NCBI GenBank assembly: GCA_001179505.1
Contig: CDMY01000317.1
Location: 60,089-124,088 of the forward strand
Direction of reading: 5' to 3'
DNA length: 64,000 nt
Origin: Vitrella brassicaformis
Lineage: Eukaryota; Sar; Vitrellaceae
The notes below the pieces were generated by a model that was not told the origin of the DNA, searched no databases, and worked only from the letters and a program-made list of their open reading frames with translations. This document shows, in pieces, positions 35,443 to 48,000 of this stretch. Positions within the stretch are counted from its first letter, which is position 1. Every line of letters starts with the position of its first letter. The position numbers and the translations under genes are program-made.

Positions 35443-36699
35443 ATGCCTTTGATTGACAGACAACCAATGGACCTCACACACGACTGACTGACTTAATCAA
35501 CCAGAGGAGCTAGCTGCCAATCTCGTCCGTACCACACACACAACACACACACGCACACACACAGACACACACACACACAGAGAGAGAGAGAGAGGGAGAG
35601 AGAGAGAGGGGCACGTGCGCAGTGCACGCCCCCTCCCTCCCTCCCTCTCTGCACACAGCCCACCCCTGCGCACATCCGTGTGTGGGAAGGCGCCTGCCTG
35701 CGTGGTGCCCACTCCTGCACACCAACCGCATTCACGAAATTCGCAAACCCTACGCATAATTAGGGGTCAGCTGAGCACTTTACCCTTCCCCCCGCCCCCC
35801 TGCAATGGGGAGAAGCCTCCCGGTCGCAGGGTTCCAAACCCTGCGAGCTTAGACGTGCTGGGGGGAAAGGGAGGCGCCCAAAGCGCATAGATCCCAACAG
35901 AGAGGCTCACAGGAAGGCCATGCACGCAGCCAGGAGCAGCCAGAAGGTTAAATCTCTGCTGCTGACGTGCCTGTGTGTGTGTGTGTGTGTGTCAGAGATG
36001 GGCGTGTTGCGCCAAGGGGAGTGCCCCTGTCCTGGTGACGCACAACAAACTTACCATCGTCTTCATTACGAAAGGGTCATTATTCGCTAATACACGGCCT
36101 CCTGACATCATCTGCTTCGTTTGCTGTGGCCGTAATTGTGTGTGGCTGACCAGGTGGCCGCCCAGTGTGTGTGGAAGGTGGCTGCATCGGAGGCTCATTC
36201 GGGCGCCAGAGGCCTGCTCTCGATGAAGGCTTTGCTATGCTGCAGCTGGCCCCTGCGCTCGGTGCGTTTGGGTGGGCTCACAGACACCCAAGTGTGTGGG
36301 GGGTGTTGTGACCCATGTGCAGCGCAGCGACCAGTGCGTGTGCAGGCGATTTCGGGGCGGCAGATTGACCAGGGCATCCCCCCGACACGCACAGGGCACA
36401 CACAGCCGTCGAGCGGAACTTTTCTCACGCGCAGCGGAACTTTTCTCTATGTGTGAGTGTCATCTCTGCAGGCACGCCACACCGTCTGTGTGTACGGCCC
36501 GGCCCATCCGACGCATGAGTCAGGTGCACCCTTGAGCTGGCAAAACACGTGCACAAGGAGAGGGGCAGGTCAGCAAACTCACACCGCTACGCAGGCGCAA
36601 AAAAATGTCACCATTTTGCCATTTTTGACCGTAGGATGAGCCTTGATGGCCAACTGTAGGCCGACATACGACTGATAGACAAGAACCAAGACTAGTCTA
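35443..36699. other. Spacer between duplication copies, with a strong hairpin
   Basis: About 1.25 kb without a supported gene. A (CA)n/(GA)n tract lies at 35530-35610. A near-perfect hairpin (TCGCAGGGTT / AACCCTGCGA, 3-nt loop) lies at about 35824-35846 and overlaps a TGCGAGCT element at 35842-35849. Open segments near 36150-36240 and 36345-36410 have exon-like edges but could not be joined into a gene; they may be exons of the gene that supplies the 5' part of the chimeric 14-3-3 copy. Confidence 0.4.
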
Positions 36700-37497
36700 G
36701 GTTAGTGCGCATGAACTGTGGACCAATATACCGTCAAGAAAATTCTCCATCCGCACTTGACCCAGGTCAGCCACCCACACACACTGGTTCTCACACACAC
36801 ACACACACACACACACACGTCTTGGCTGCTGCCGCTCTTCTCTCGGGAGCAGCACGGTGGCAGGACGAGTGGCCTCACTGTGGGCGAGATTGGTATAGGC
36901 GGGGCGCGTGTGGCTTCCAAGCTGCTCAGGAGGGTTCCAAGGAAAGGGGCGGTGAGGGATGAGAACGGCCTGGCTGCTATCGACACGCTTGTGGCCTTCG
37001 ACATCAGCGGTGAGATGCTCTACTACGAAACCATCAACGCCCCAGGCACACACATGCGCACACGCAGACACAAACAACATCTATTCATTCGCTGACCGCA
37101 TTTCCTCGCTGTTCAGACAAGGCGTGTCAGTTGGCCAAGGCTGCCTTCGACGAGGCCATCGGGCAGCTGGAGACGCTCGGCGAGGAGCAATACAAAGACA
37201 GGTTATCAAGTAGATAGGATGCTCGGCCATGTGTAACCACTATGCGTTCGTGTTGGGATGGTGTGTGTGTCATTGATTGCCATCAATATCAGTGCGATGA
37301 TACTGCAGCTGCTGAGGGACAACCTGACCCTGTGGACGCAGGGCGTGCAGGTCAGTCAGAGGGCGGGGGGGCGGGTGGGTATTCACTGAACGCGGGATCT
37401 GTTAGCATCAGATGAGATGAGTTGTGTGTGTGTGTGTGTGTGGATCCCTCAGGGCGCCGCTGCTGGCGAGGAGAGCAAGGCGGCTGATGCTCGATAG
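36700..37497 (+). pseudogene. Chimeric partial 14-3-3 copy (3' half fused to unrelated 5' exons)
   Basis: Exons matching 14-3-3 exons 8-10 are intact at 37117-37201, 37293-37350 and 37453-37497 and encode the same C-terminus ([22 protein letters not shown]; stop). Upstream, only 26 bp of exon 7 (FYYETINAP end) is shared; before it lies an unrelated open exon from about 36829 (GLTVGEIGIGGARVASKLL) in the same frame, itself joinable in phase to an exon ending at 36765. The preceding 14-3-3 helices that build the dimer interface are missing, so this cannot be a normal 14-3-3. Either a pseudogene or a transcribed chimera. The intron before exon 8 again has a GC donor (CAG|GCACAC at 37046) although its body differs from the parental intron. 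Confidence 0.5.
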
Positions 37498-38167
37498 TTC
37501 GTGAGTGTGTATAGACCAGACAGACATGTTGGATGACATTCCTTGTGCAGACACCCTCTGTGTGCGCGTGCATTTACTTGTCGATACATGCATCAGGCAG
37601 AATCCACACAAGTCACTCATAGCAGGCAGCCAGTCTTCCCTCTCCGTGGCTCAGTCGGGAGGCACAGAGGGCTATGCAGGGCATCACACCAACGGCAGTA
37701 CATCCATCTAGCAGTCCACTGACATGAGGACATTCTTAATTACACACACACAGACAGCAGGGAGCGACAGCCACCGACTTACCGATGTACGTAATGGTAC
37801 ATCCGTCCGTCCGTCCGCACACACCGATATCGACAGCTGCACCATGAATTCACTCTGTACACGGCACACATCACTGATGTGTGGACCGATCCGATGGACC
37901 GATCGACAACAGCGAGCGAGTGAAGACAAAAGTAAGTATTACGGACATTATGTGGGGGTGCGTGCGATGGATCGGATGGACGTGTGTGTGCGTGAGTGAA
38001 TGTGTGTGGGTGTGTGTGTGCGGGGGGGTGTCTAGCCACAGTCTAGGTCAGAGAGTGTGTGTGTGCGTGCGCGCTCATGTAGGCATCAAAATCTGACATA
38101 TGAGTACACCTACTCTACAGGTAGCCAGGACAAAAATCGCCCGCGGCATTATAGTATCCGTAGACTT
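37111..38167 (+). repeat. Segmental duplication, copy 2
   Basis: This is the partner of 34313-35442. The shared block ends after ATTATAGTATCCGTAGACTT in both copies, and the flanking sequences then diverge completely. The copies are direct repeats about 2.75 kb apart, consistent with an unequal exchange or a local duplication followed by replacement of the 5' part. Confidence 0.85.
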
Positions 38168-38687
38168 GTGTACCAGGGGTCGGTCTGACTGCTGCGCGCC
38201 CCGTCAAGGCGGCCAGGAAGACAGACCGACCGACCGACAAACCACCCAATTGCCCAGTCTCGTTAACCATCCCACACATACATCCATCTGCAGTCAGTCA
38301 GTGTACGCAGGAAGGCCCTTGTGTTGGTTGATGGGCTGTCCGGTCCTTTCCTGTTCTGGGGTCGTGCTAACAATCCCTCCGTGCAGTGAGCCTGGCCTGC
38401 AATGCTCGTTGCAAAGCAGACGCGCTGCAAGGATGGCGTGTGATGTGGGCCCCAGAACCAGCCGAGCCGGGCCGAAAAGAAACCGATCTTGCTATGCTAC
38501 ATCAGTACGTGTGTGTACCCTTATGCAATCGCCCGCCTCACTGCTGCACAACACACGTGCCAACCCATCCCATGCAATGCCATGCCATCGTCAAATCAAT
38601 TACACGCAGCGAAATCAAGCGATAAAACGAATGCAATCATATCATGCAACAGGGGAGTCAGTACACAGCCCTCCCTCGCTCCCTGGC
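38168..38687. other. Spacer after the duplication, before the TPP1 3' end
   Basis: About 520 bp between the end of duplication copy 2 and the TPP1 stop codon. No gene, structured repeat or RNA signal was recognised here. Confidence 0.45.
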
Positions 38688-41600
38688 TTAGATGTGGATG
38701 ACGTGCTGCTGGTCGTGCGCACGAAGCGACGGGGCGGTCTTGGCGGCCGGCTTGAAGGTCTTCTGCCGTCGGTCCATGAGGCTGTCGACATAGGCCAGCA
38801 TCTCTGGTCAGTCAGTCAACACACCACACCCAACAGGCAGCGTGAGCAACGTCACAATATGCATGACGGCCATTCCGTCATCTCACCTATCGTGTTAGGG
38901 GTGCCGAGGCCGGTCACGGGGTCCCATCCCTTGGCCGCATAGAAGCCCTGACCAGGGACAGAGAACGCAGAGGAGACACATGTGGATCGACGCGAAGCGA
39001 TGGACGGATGGCTGCCATGTGTGCATTGCGGCTGACCTTGCATGACTCGCGGCAGCCCAGCTCGGTGCACACGTTGTCGCCTAGGAGCACGTCGTTGTAG
39101 GCCTTCGGGTGCTCACGAGCCATTTGGTACAGCAACGGGTTGATGAAGCCCAAAGGCTGCACACGCACACACACGCCATACAGCATCCCTCCCTCCCTCT
39201 CTCCCTCCCTGTCCCTCCCACCGTCCCCTGTCTGGCTGTCTGTCTGTTCCAACCTTGCCCGTCTTCTTATACGAGAGATCGTTCAAGTGCGACACCACCC
39301 CAGCAATGACCGGTGCCGATGCGCTGGTGCCGCCCGCCGTGCTCCAGGACCTGTCGTATCGGATCAGGTAGTTGGTGCCGAACGCGGAGATGTCGGGGTA
39401 GCCACGGCCCTCGGGATTGAAATACGAGAACGGCGGCACCTCGGAATCGCCGGAGAGGTAGTTCGCGATCTCTGGCTCCTGGTACCTGATGTGTGTGCAC
39501 AGTCATTTGTGTGGGTGAGGGGATGGGTGGCTGGTTGGTTGGTCTTACTTGGGTGTGTTGCTGAACACCGAGAAGCCCCCGCCAGAAGTGAAGCCGGCGT
39601 TCCTGTAGGAAACGGCCTCCTCAGTGCCATCTGGACGCACACACGCAGCCAAGGGGACCGCGATGAAGTCACATGCATCCGACCCCATCAAGGCGCAGTC
39701 GGCAGCTCACTTGCATAGCACACGAATGGGCCCTCCTTACAGACCGGCGGGGCACCCTCAGTCAGGTTCAACGTCTGACAGAGACACACACACATTCAGC
39801 CACACAATAGCACGTGGCAAGATCAGATCGCCGCCCTTGGTCTCCTTCCTCTGCGTTACGTACGTAGTTGTGGAACTGCGTGGCCCCCACGCTGGTGACG
39901 GCGGGCGATGCCCCAGGGAAGGTGGGGTGGAACTGGGGGTCGTGGCATGTGTAGTCGGTGCGGCCGTTGGCTCCGGAGTCGCCCGACGAGACGATCAGGG
40001 TGACGCCTCGCAGACCGATCTTCATGAACTCGCTGTTGACACGACTGACGTACGTGCGAGCGTCGCCGCCCACGATTTGGCAGCCCTGCAGTGGATGGAG
40101 AAGGAGAGCCTTGTGAAGGCATCCGTGTGATGAGATGAATGGTGTGTGTCGTCCCCCGACCTGTGGGTCGATTCCTGCCGAGCATTGCTGCACCTCAGAC
40201 CAGCCCCACGAGATCGAGACCACCTCAGGAACCGACCTGACACACAGCGACCGACCGATCCATCGTGTGCTCACCGAAGCAGAAGGCGCCTCGCTTTCTC
40301 TGGCCTGCGTGGCTCACGCAGCGTGGAAGAAGTTGTTGCTGAAGGTGAACATCCAGCCACGTGTCGTCCAGTACCAGTCCTCGGCGCCCATGCCGGCGGC
40401 GATGATCCACTGCACGTCAAGCGTGGCCTCGATGTCGGGGAACTCGGGGTTGAAGGGGCCGACGATGTGAGACACATTGACGCCACTCAGACTCGTCTGC
40501 ACAAAACCACAAATGCTCCATCACAAAGGCGCACGTTCTCCTGTCCCTCTCCCTTGGTTGCCTGTCTGTCCACCTACCTCATTAAGGAAGTAGGCCAGGT
40601 CCTGCGGGCTGTATGAGTTGTCGTTCTGGAACTCTGCGCACCCCTGCGACACCTTGCTGGTGGTGGGCTTCTTGGGAATGTTGTAGAGGGAGTACAGCAT
40701 CTGCGGCACCACGATGTGCCGCGCGTCGTCTCGCAGGATGGGTCCGCCTGGCAGGCCGTAGCGGACTGTGTCATGCTCCATCGGGAAGTCCGACAAGCCC
40801 TAACAGAGCAGCCACGAAATGTGAGCCCTTTGAATGTGTTGTCGTCTGTTGCCTACCTCAATGACGTCGATGTGCTGCAGAACAGCCTTGGGGATGGAGT
40901 AAGGGCCCATCTGCCTGTGTGCATACGACACACGAGAAGAGGAATGTAACAAGCAGTGTCGTCGTGGAGGTTGATCTGCAATCGGTGAGGTGCACCTACC
41001 GCAGGATGGATTCGCCCCTCCGCTCATGGGTGAAGATGTGGACCTCTGTGCCAAACAGATACTCGACCAAAGACACAGTCCTACACACACAGCCATGTAC
41101 CAGATACCAATGTGATGCATGGCTGCCGACTGCTTATGTATGTGATATTGACTGCCTACCCTTCGAAGGCGAGTGAGTCCCTCCTGGGGCTGAACGACAG
41201 CAGGCGCCTGCCTGCTGCGGCGGCTGTCACGGCTGTGTGCTTGAGATACGACGACTCGATCCATTCCCTCACAGCTTCCAACACCGCAGGCCTAAACGCA
41301 GCACAAGTGACAGTGAACCCAGGTGCCTTGGGTATGCATTATCAGGCGTACTCGGGAGCCACTTTGTCGAGGATCTGACAACGACATGGCCAGAGAGAAG
41401 GGGTGAGAACGGCAGCAGGGTGGGACTCGTATGCGTTCGTGGTACCTGATCGGATGAGAGGAAGTTCTGGTAGTTTGGTGACTGAGGGTCGGACACATCA
41501 TAGAAGGTCTCTACGAGCCAGTCCAGGTTGCGCTGCTTTAGACCTACAACTCGATGACAGCACCACACGGATGGACATGCAGATGCACTGGAATGCCTGC

Positions 41601-41867
41601 TGCGGTGCGTTCCTTCCTCCCTCACCGATGAGCAGTCTCATTTTCTGTGCCGGATGCGCACGCGACACCTGCTTCCATCCTGGCGGGGCTGACGTACGAC
41701 GATACACTACGACCTGCACACACCAACCAGCCAGCAGAGCGAATGCACACGGATCTTGCTTCCCTGTGTCGTTCGTGCAGTTGCGCGACCTGATCAATGA
41801 CGGGATTCGCCAAGTTGCCAGCCAGCGTGCAGAGCACCGTCAGGACGGACAGCGCGGCACCCGACAT
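38688..41867 (-). CDS. Sedolisin-family serine peptidase (tripeptidyl-peptidase 1-like)
   Basis: Seventeen exons from the signal-peptide exon (start 41867; ends 41790 or 41751, both in phase) through 41713-41626, 41543-41446, 41374-41352, 41291-41160, 41080-41000, 40914-40857, 40799-40578, 40496-40318, 40236-40161, 40085-39864, 39774-39711, 39630-39549, 39485-39254, 39156-39037, 38947-38887 and 38803-38688 (643 or 656 aa). A hydrophobic signal (ALSVLTVLCTLAGNLA) precedes the pro-domain (LKQRNLDWLVETFYDVSDPQ). The catalytic set of peptidase family S53 is complete: Glu and Asp in IEATLDVQWI, oxyanion Asp in SSGDSGANG, Ser in GGTSASAP. The C-terminal calcium-site region (WDPVTGLGTPN) is present. 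TPP1 removes tripeptides from N-termini in acidic lysosome-like compartments. Only 158 bp separate its ATG from the polycystin-like gene. Confidence 0.92.
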
Positions 41868-42025
41868 GATGGTTGAGAGAAGTGAGCGCTACAGGGCTTT
41901 GGGGTAGGCGTGAAACGTTCCCAGCGAGGCCAAAGAAAAACAGTACGCTTCTCGTGTAGAGGGTACTGGAGGTCCCTCTCACCGCCTACAGTAGTCGGCA
42001 GGCGGTGCATGAGCAAATCCTTGCA
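41868..42025. promoter_or_regulatory. 158-bp bidirectional promoter gap
   Basis: The gap between the divergent ATGs of the TPP1-like and polycystin-like genes must hold both promoters and 5' UTRs. The AGCTCGCAA element found in other divergent gaps is absent. No other motif stands out. Confidence 0.35.
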
Positions 42026-45000
42026 ATGCGGCTTTGGCGGTGTGCCATTTCTCTCGTCATTGCAGTCACAGCATCGTGGCCTCTTCCTTTGCAAAGACGT
42101 AGGACAGGCGAACGACTCTCTTTGATGCTGTGGCATGCCTCTTTCCCCCGTTCTTCTTTCAGTGTTGTTCGTAGCAGAAGCAACCAGCAGCCAGACGAGC
42201 ACGACAACGGACAGCCCGCCGGTGCTGTGGAGCCCCCTGGACCAGGCGACGTTTTGTCCGGATGGGTACGCCTACCGGGAGCACTCATGCAGTTGTTACC
42301 GGCTGCAGGCATCCCCACACAAGTCCTTCGCAGATGCAAAGGCGGTGTGTGACAACGATGGGGAGCCTGGTCAGCGCGCCCATCTGGTGAGAAGGGACTA
42401 GAAGAGAGAATGGGGATGGGTGTCAATAAAGTACATACTGTCTTGTGCAGGTGACAGTGAGCGATCCTTCCGAGTCTGTGTGGCTGCATCGATTCATACG
42501 CCGGCAGCTGTCGTCTCCAGAATTCATCTACATCGATTACATGCGGGTAAAGAGCAGCAGCTCACACATCTTCACTCCAGGTCTTCACTGCAACGCCACT
42601 CATCCTCCCTGTGTGTTGTTGCTTCGCGATCTCATCTCGCGAAGACTGAGGATGGCGACTTTGCTTCACCCGCCTCTCCTGACTTCGGAGGGAGCGAGAA
42701 AGGTCCAAGATGCAACGACGAACAACCATGTCTCCACGTCTTTTTTCGAATTTTGCGTTGCAGACCGCGAGGGTGTGCCGACGCCAGGCAGCTGGACACA
42801 TGGAAAGGAGTACCACCAAAACAACGTTTACGAGGCTGAGTGGTTGCCATACCATCCGCTGGGTAGCAGCGAGTATGACTGTGCCGCTGTTTACTTCGAA
42901 CCTGAAGGAGGCTATATTAGCGATCGGCTTTCTTTGGTCAGTCACGTCTGCGAAGAATCTGAGGCTTTCATCTGCGAAGTGGAGCCGTCACCGGAGGGTT
43001 CGTGCGGTAAGTAGACATGAACGAAAATGACAAAAACGTCCATCATGTTCCTTGCAGCCCCTGCGCCGGCGGTCTCACTCACGGTGCCGAATGTGAACGA
43101 TTATGGCTCACCCGGGCCGTTCGACGTTGTCGTGCGCTTCTCGGCTCCAGTGCATGAGGGCCGCCCCGAGCGTCTGGTGGTGTTGGGGACGACAGCCGTC
43201 AACGTGAGTGTCCACGACTGGGATCAGGACAATCTTACTGCCATCGTTACGATTCATCCGACACCAGCCGCGGGGCTGTTTACTCTAATGCCGCTTCTTG
43301 GCCTGGCACGTGCGCAGTACGATGGACATCCAAGTCTTCCCTCTTTGCCTCTTGTCATTCATCGTGGATGCCGCCTCGATCGAGAAGAGTGGTCCACACA
43401 ACCTACTGTGGCTCATTTCCCATCGATTATGGCGCCGACGGATTGTCTGCTGCAGTGCCACCAGACGCCCACGTGCACGCATTTTACGCTGCACAGCGAT
43501 TTAAATAAGGGCAAGAGTGGCAATGGCTGCTTTCTTCACTCTGCGGTTGTGTTGACCAAAGAGCACGGTAGGCTATCGACACACAAAACGAAGGGCAGAC
43601 AGAGGAGCTGGAAAACCAATCTGCCTCTTCTCAGAGCCCTTCAGTGCCGTCTCGGAGACGATATCCTGCGGTCCGATTGCTGGTGAGCGACCTGGTACGA
43701 ACAGGTGACAGGCAAATGCTGACTATTGTCTTGTGAAGATGTCTCTCCTCCTCGAGCATTCATCGACGAGACGGCACTTGTCTTCACGAGTCTGCATCAC
43801 TCGTTTTACGTCTTCTTCGACGAATGGGTGCGATCGACAGATGACCTCAAGGACTACATCAGCATCACAGCAAACAGTACAACACCAACTGATGTCGACT
43901 ATGACGTCACTGCCGCCAGCCCCATGGCACTTACGGCAATGAAGGCGCTTCGTGTTGACATGTGGCTGGAGGACTCGACAGCACTCGGCACCTGCTTCGT
44001 CATGCGGATTGGAGCGCAAGTGTCTCATCCTATCCTGGACTTTGCCAACAATGAACTTTTTGTGGCTAATCGGACGGCCAATATCACGATGCGATATGGT
44101 ACAAGACCCAGGAACAATGGACAAGCGCATGAAGCTAAACACCACCTGTTTCTTGGTTTCTTGGTTTGTTGATTCGTCCGAGACAGCATCCAGTAGCTCA
44201 TCAACCACACCGAGTAGTCCCCCTTTTGTTCCAATCAGTAGCCCAAGTAGCACTCAAGCCACTACAAGTAGCCCACCCTCTACTACAACTGGCCCTTCAA
44301 GTAGTTCCTCGAGCCCTCTCAGCACGAGCGCTTCATCGGGCTCCTCACCCAGCGAGACGTCAGTTCTCCCTTCAACGACAAGCGCCGCACCACCAGTGAC
44401 GACGACGTCTACTCCTGCCCCAGAAGCGGCGATCGATGCGAGTCTTGTACTGGATGAAGATCCTTCTTTCTTGACGGTATGCGATGATATGCATCTCGCT
44501 GCCAGAGAGACTGTGTTGACGTCTTTTCAGGATCCGACTCGAAACACAACACGTCCTTTGCTGGATGCAGCATCTATCCTCTTCTCCACTACCCCAGCGA
44601 CGGAAGGGCAGCTGACTCTGAAGCGGCACATCGAGGAAGTTTCAGCGTGTGCCCTTCTCGGAGGTGCAATCGAGGCTGATGCATTGCCGCAGTCGCTTCC
44701 CGCTGAAAGCATGAAATCAAATGAGTCGATTCACTTGCTGAAACCACGTAAAGAGCTTTTATGGATGGTTGCAGGCATCTTTGACCAAGTAAGAGTACAA
44801 AAAGATAAGCAAGATATGTTGAGACACGCTGTTTGTCCCTGCAGTTGGCCCAACAGCGTCTGGCTTCAAACAAGTCATCGCCCTCTACTCTGCAGGAGAC
44901 AGCTTTGCTCACGGCAACCCTCCGAACGATACGGAAGGCGAAGGCGGCAGAGATGAAGCCGAACAACACAGCTCTCAGCCCTGTGTCCTTCCTCTTAACA

Positions 45001-48000
45001 TACGGGAACATTATGGCTCTCACACGGACTATCGATCCTGCGAATATCAACCGGTGGCTTGTGGCGAATCGTGGAGAGGATGACTTGTCGTTTGAAATTA
45101 GTGCTGATGCTACTGAGAAAAATATTCAGCGACTCAGAGGCGCAGCGAGAGACATCATTGCAGTCGCGGGTGAGCTGTCGAGAGTTCTGAGCGAGAAAGC
45201 AGCTGGCGAGAAAAAACCTCAAAGAAGCCTGGAAAGGGACGATGGCCACTATGGCTTACTTGTATCGTCTACCGGCCAGCTTGCTGATTTGCTTATGAGT
45301 GTGGGAGGCTCGTCCATTGGCATGCAATTCAATGCCTCTGCTCCTCGCTGCAGCTTTGTCTTCAATGCCGTATCTGCGGAATCGCTCGCAGCTGATGGCG
45401 TGTCTCTCGATCTCCCAGCAGAGGAAGTGGCTCTGACTATGACGCCGCAGAATACATCGCTGTCGATCCGCAGCTTACAGACGGAGAGCCTGTGTGATAG
45501 CCACGTGGCCGCTCACCTCATTTGGTGGGACAAGGGGATATACCGCAGGGACCACGAATGCTCTTTGGCATTATCGAGACACATGAATGGATCCCCAGTC
45601 TTATGTCCTGTGGGTGGGACACTGACAGCGGAGGTAAAAGCGTGTGCGAGACGTGTTCTCTACTCACGTCAATCTGCTTTTTCCAGGTCCAAGCTTGCAT
45701 GAACACAAAAGCTTACGTAGACGACGCTGTGATCGAGTTTTCTGTTCCATTGCGGAAGAACGCAACTGCGGACAACCGGCTGACGTGTGGCTTCTGGGAT
45801 GAAACGAATCTCACATGGTCGACTCAAGGTGAGCGCTTCGTCTCAGTGCATTACTTATCATGTGAGTCGTGTCCTTGGCTATGCCTTCACGATTAGGCTG
45901 TCACATGGTGTCTCATAATGCGTCATCGGTGATGTGCAGCTGCACCCATCTATCGAGCTTCTCAGTCCTCGCCAAGGACAACAGCGCACAACAAGTGCTG
46001 ACCTCGCGACCACGTGGTTTCCTTTCAGAGCAATCGTGGGCGCGCAATACGGAAAATCACTTCCTATGGCTGGTGGTCTCTATCCTTCTCACCTGCCTGC
46101 TGTGCGCTGCACGCTTCGACTCGAGACACAAAATCACCGACGCTGACCTCCTCGACATATGGCTCACTGACCCTCTCCTCGACGCGAAGAACAGACAGAG
46201 AGTGGGTGACAGAAACAACATTACGACTCATCACTTGCTGTTTCTGACTTGTTAGATGTTCCGTGATGTGAGTCGGCCTCGCTGGCTGAGCAAGTGGATC
46301 GTAGACCTGCCGCCGTGCCGGTTCTGCCATCGGTGCATCCACCGAAAGCCCACCTTGCATCTGCTCGAACTTCGAGTGATACGGCGTGTCCGTCATCAGC
46401 TGGCCCGTGGTGTGGATCTTGGAATCGACATGCGGGCTATCGACTTGCCAGAAAGAAAAGCCGGAGGAGAGGACCTGAGAAGAATAGGAACGAGGTGTGA
46501 GACACTCTGACACAAAGGCATTATTGCACACTCATGGTCCCTCTTCAGGTCCTCATTCTTTCCCCGCCGCCAGTCGCCGGCTGTCGACATTGTGCGAACT
46601 GCCGTCCCGTCCTTACAAGCTTTACAGCACCTTCCAAGAGTACATTCGCAACGAGTGTGGCCCACATCGACGCGCCAGCATTCTGACTGCTGGTGGACCT
46701 GAGACAGCGGACACACAATACCCGAGGACAGAAGATAACAGCGAGAAGAGAGACAAACGGCGACCAAAAAGGCCCCGCAAACGGAAGAGCGTGCGCATCA
46801 CGAGCCCCAGCGTGTCGAGAAACCGCTTCGAGGGCCTCACGGACGAACGAGAAAATCGGCCTGCAGTGACGCCCATGTCAGAGGCGACAACCCGGACGGG
46901 CATGGGGATGATCGACATGCAGAGCAATGCCCGTTCGTCCTGTCTCAGCTCGATCGCACCATCAGCAAGGCCCGAAGAGACGCGAGACCTGGAAACTGAC
47001 AATACAGACGGCCCGTGGACTGATGAAGAAGGGGAAAAGAAAAGGAAGCGGCGGCTGTCTGGACGGCATCGCCTTCCACCCCTGCCAGAGCCATTGACGG
47101 CAAGGTCCGACCGGTCTCTTCCGCCTCGATCGCTGAGTGACCTCTTCATTGACGGACAGGCAGGAAATACGAGCGAAGAGGACTCTGAAAGCGAAGAAAC
47201 GGCAGCTCAGCATATGACTGGGACTCTTCCTGCGCGCATACGACTGGGCATTCGTCAATCTCTGGACAAACTTCGAAATGTCAGCATTGTGGAGCCGTTG
47301 CAGCGCTATTCCATCGTCAGCAGCGTGGATGACATGGAAGAGGCGGAAAGCAAGCGCGTGAGAGCCAACTACGTCTACGACAGGTCACGAGTTACTGTCC
47401 TGCCAACACAAGAGCACCTCACGCTTAACCCCTCGGCTTCAACTGCAACCATCCAACGAGGGTGCTGTGGGGGCAGGGCCTTTGTCAATCTCGTCTCAAC
47501 TGGCGTACTTCGAAAGGCACTGGAGACACAGGTCAAAGACGAGCTGAGAAGACAGCAAGCCGCCGCTTTTATTATTCAACGTTGTTGGCGTCGCACCGTC
47601 CGGTGTCGCCGAGCTCCTCCTGCAGTCCCTGTCGCCCATCGGCCCAGGAGAACGCTGGCGATAGTACAGCCTTCTCTAGCTCCTCAGCCCCAGTCCCCCA
47701 CCAGCAAGCCTTCGAGAAGGGAATCAGAGAAGCGAACAAGTTTCCCTGAACTGATTTCGAGCATTACCAGCCTCTTTGAACGAAGAATCTCGATTGAGCG
47801 TGGACGGGGTCACGATGGTTGGCGAGGCTTAATGGCTTTAAATCCTTTCAAGTCGGGGAGCGGCGGCGGGCTGCACAAGTCAAAGAACTCTGACGCAAAC
47901 ATGACGGATGACTCTGTGGAGGGAGAGACGACTCAACCCACTCCTTTCGAGCAAAGCCAATCGAAACGCCCGAGTAAGCTTCTATTGATAGCAACAAGAA

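Noticed and set aside
35824-35846. tRNA T-arm-like hairpin
   Set aside because: The loop TTCCAAA departs from the T-loop consensus and no acceptor, D or anticodon arm lies upstream.
36136-36456. 106-aa open frame in the spacer
   Set aside because: Cys/Trp-rich composition typical of chance frames in TG-rich DNA; two better exon-like pieces within it use a different frame but could not be joined.
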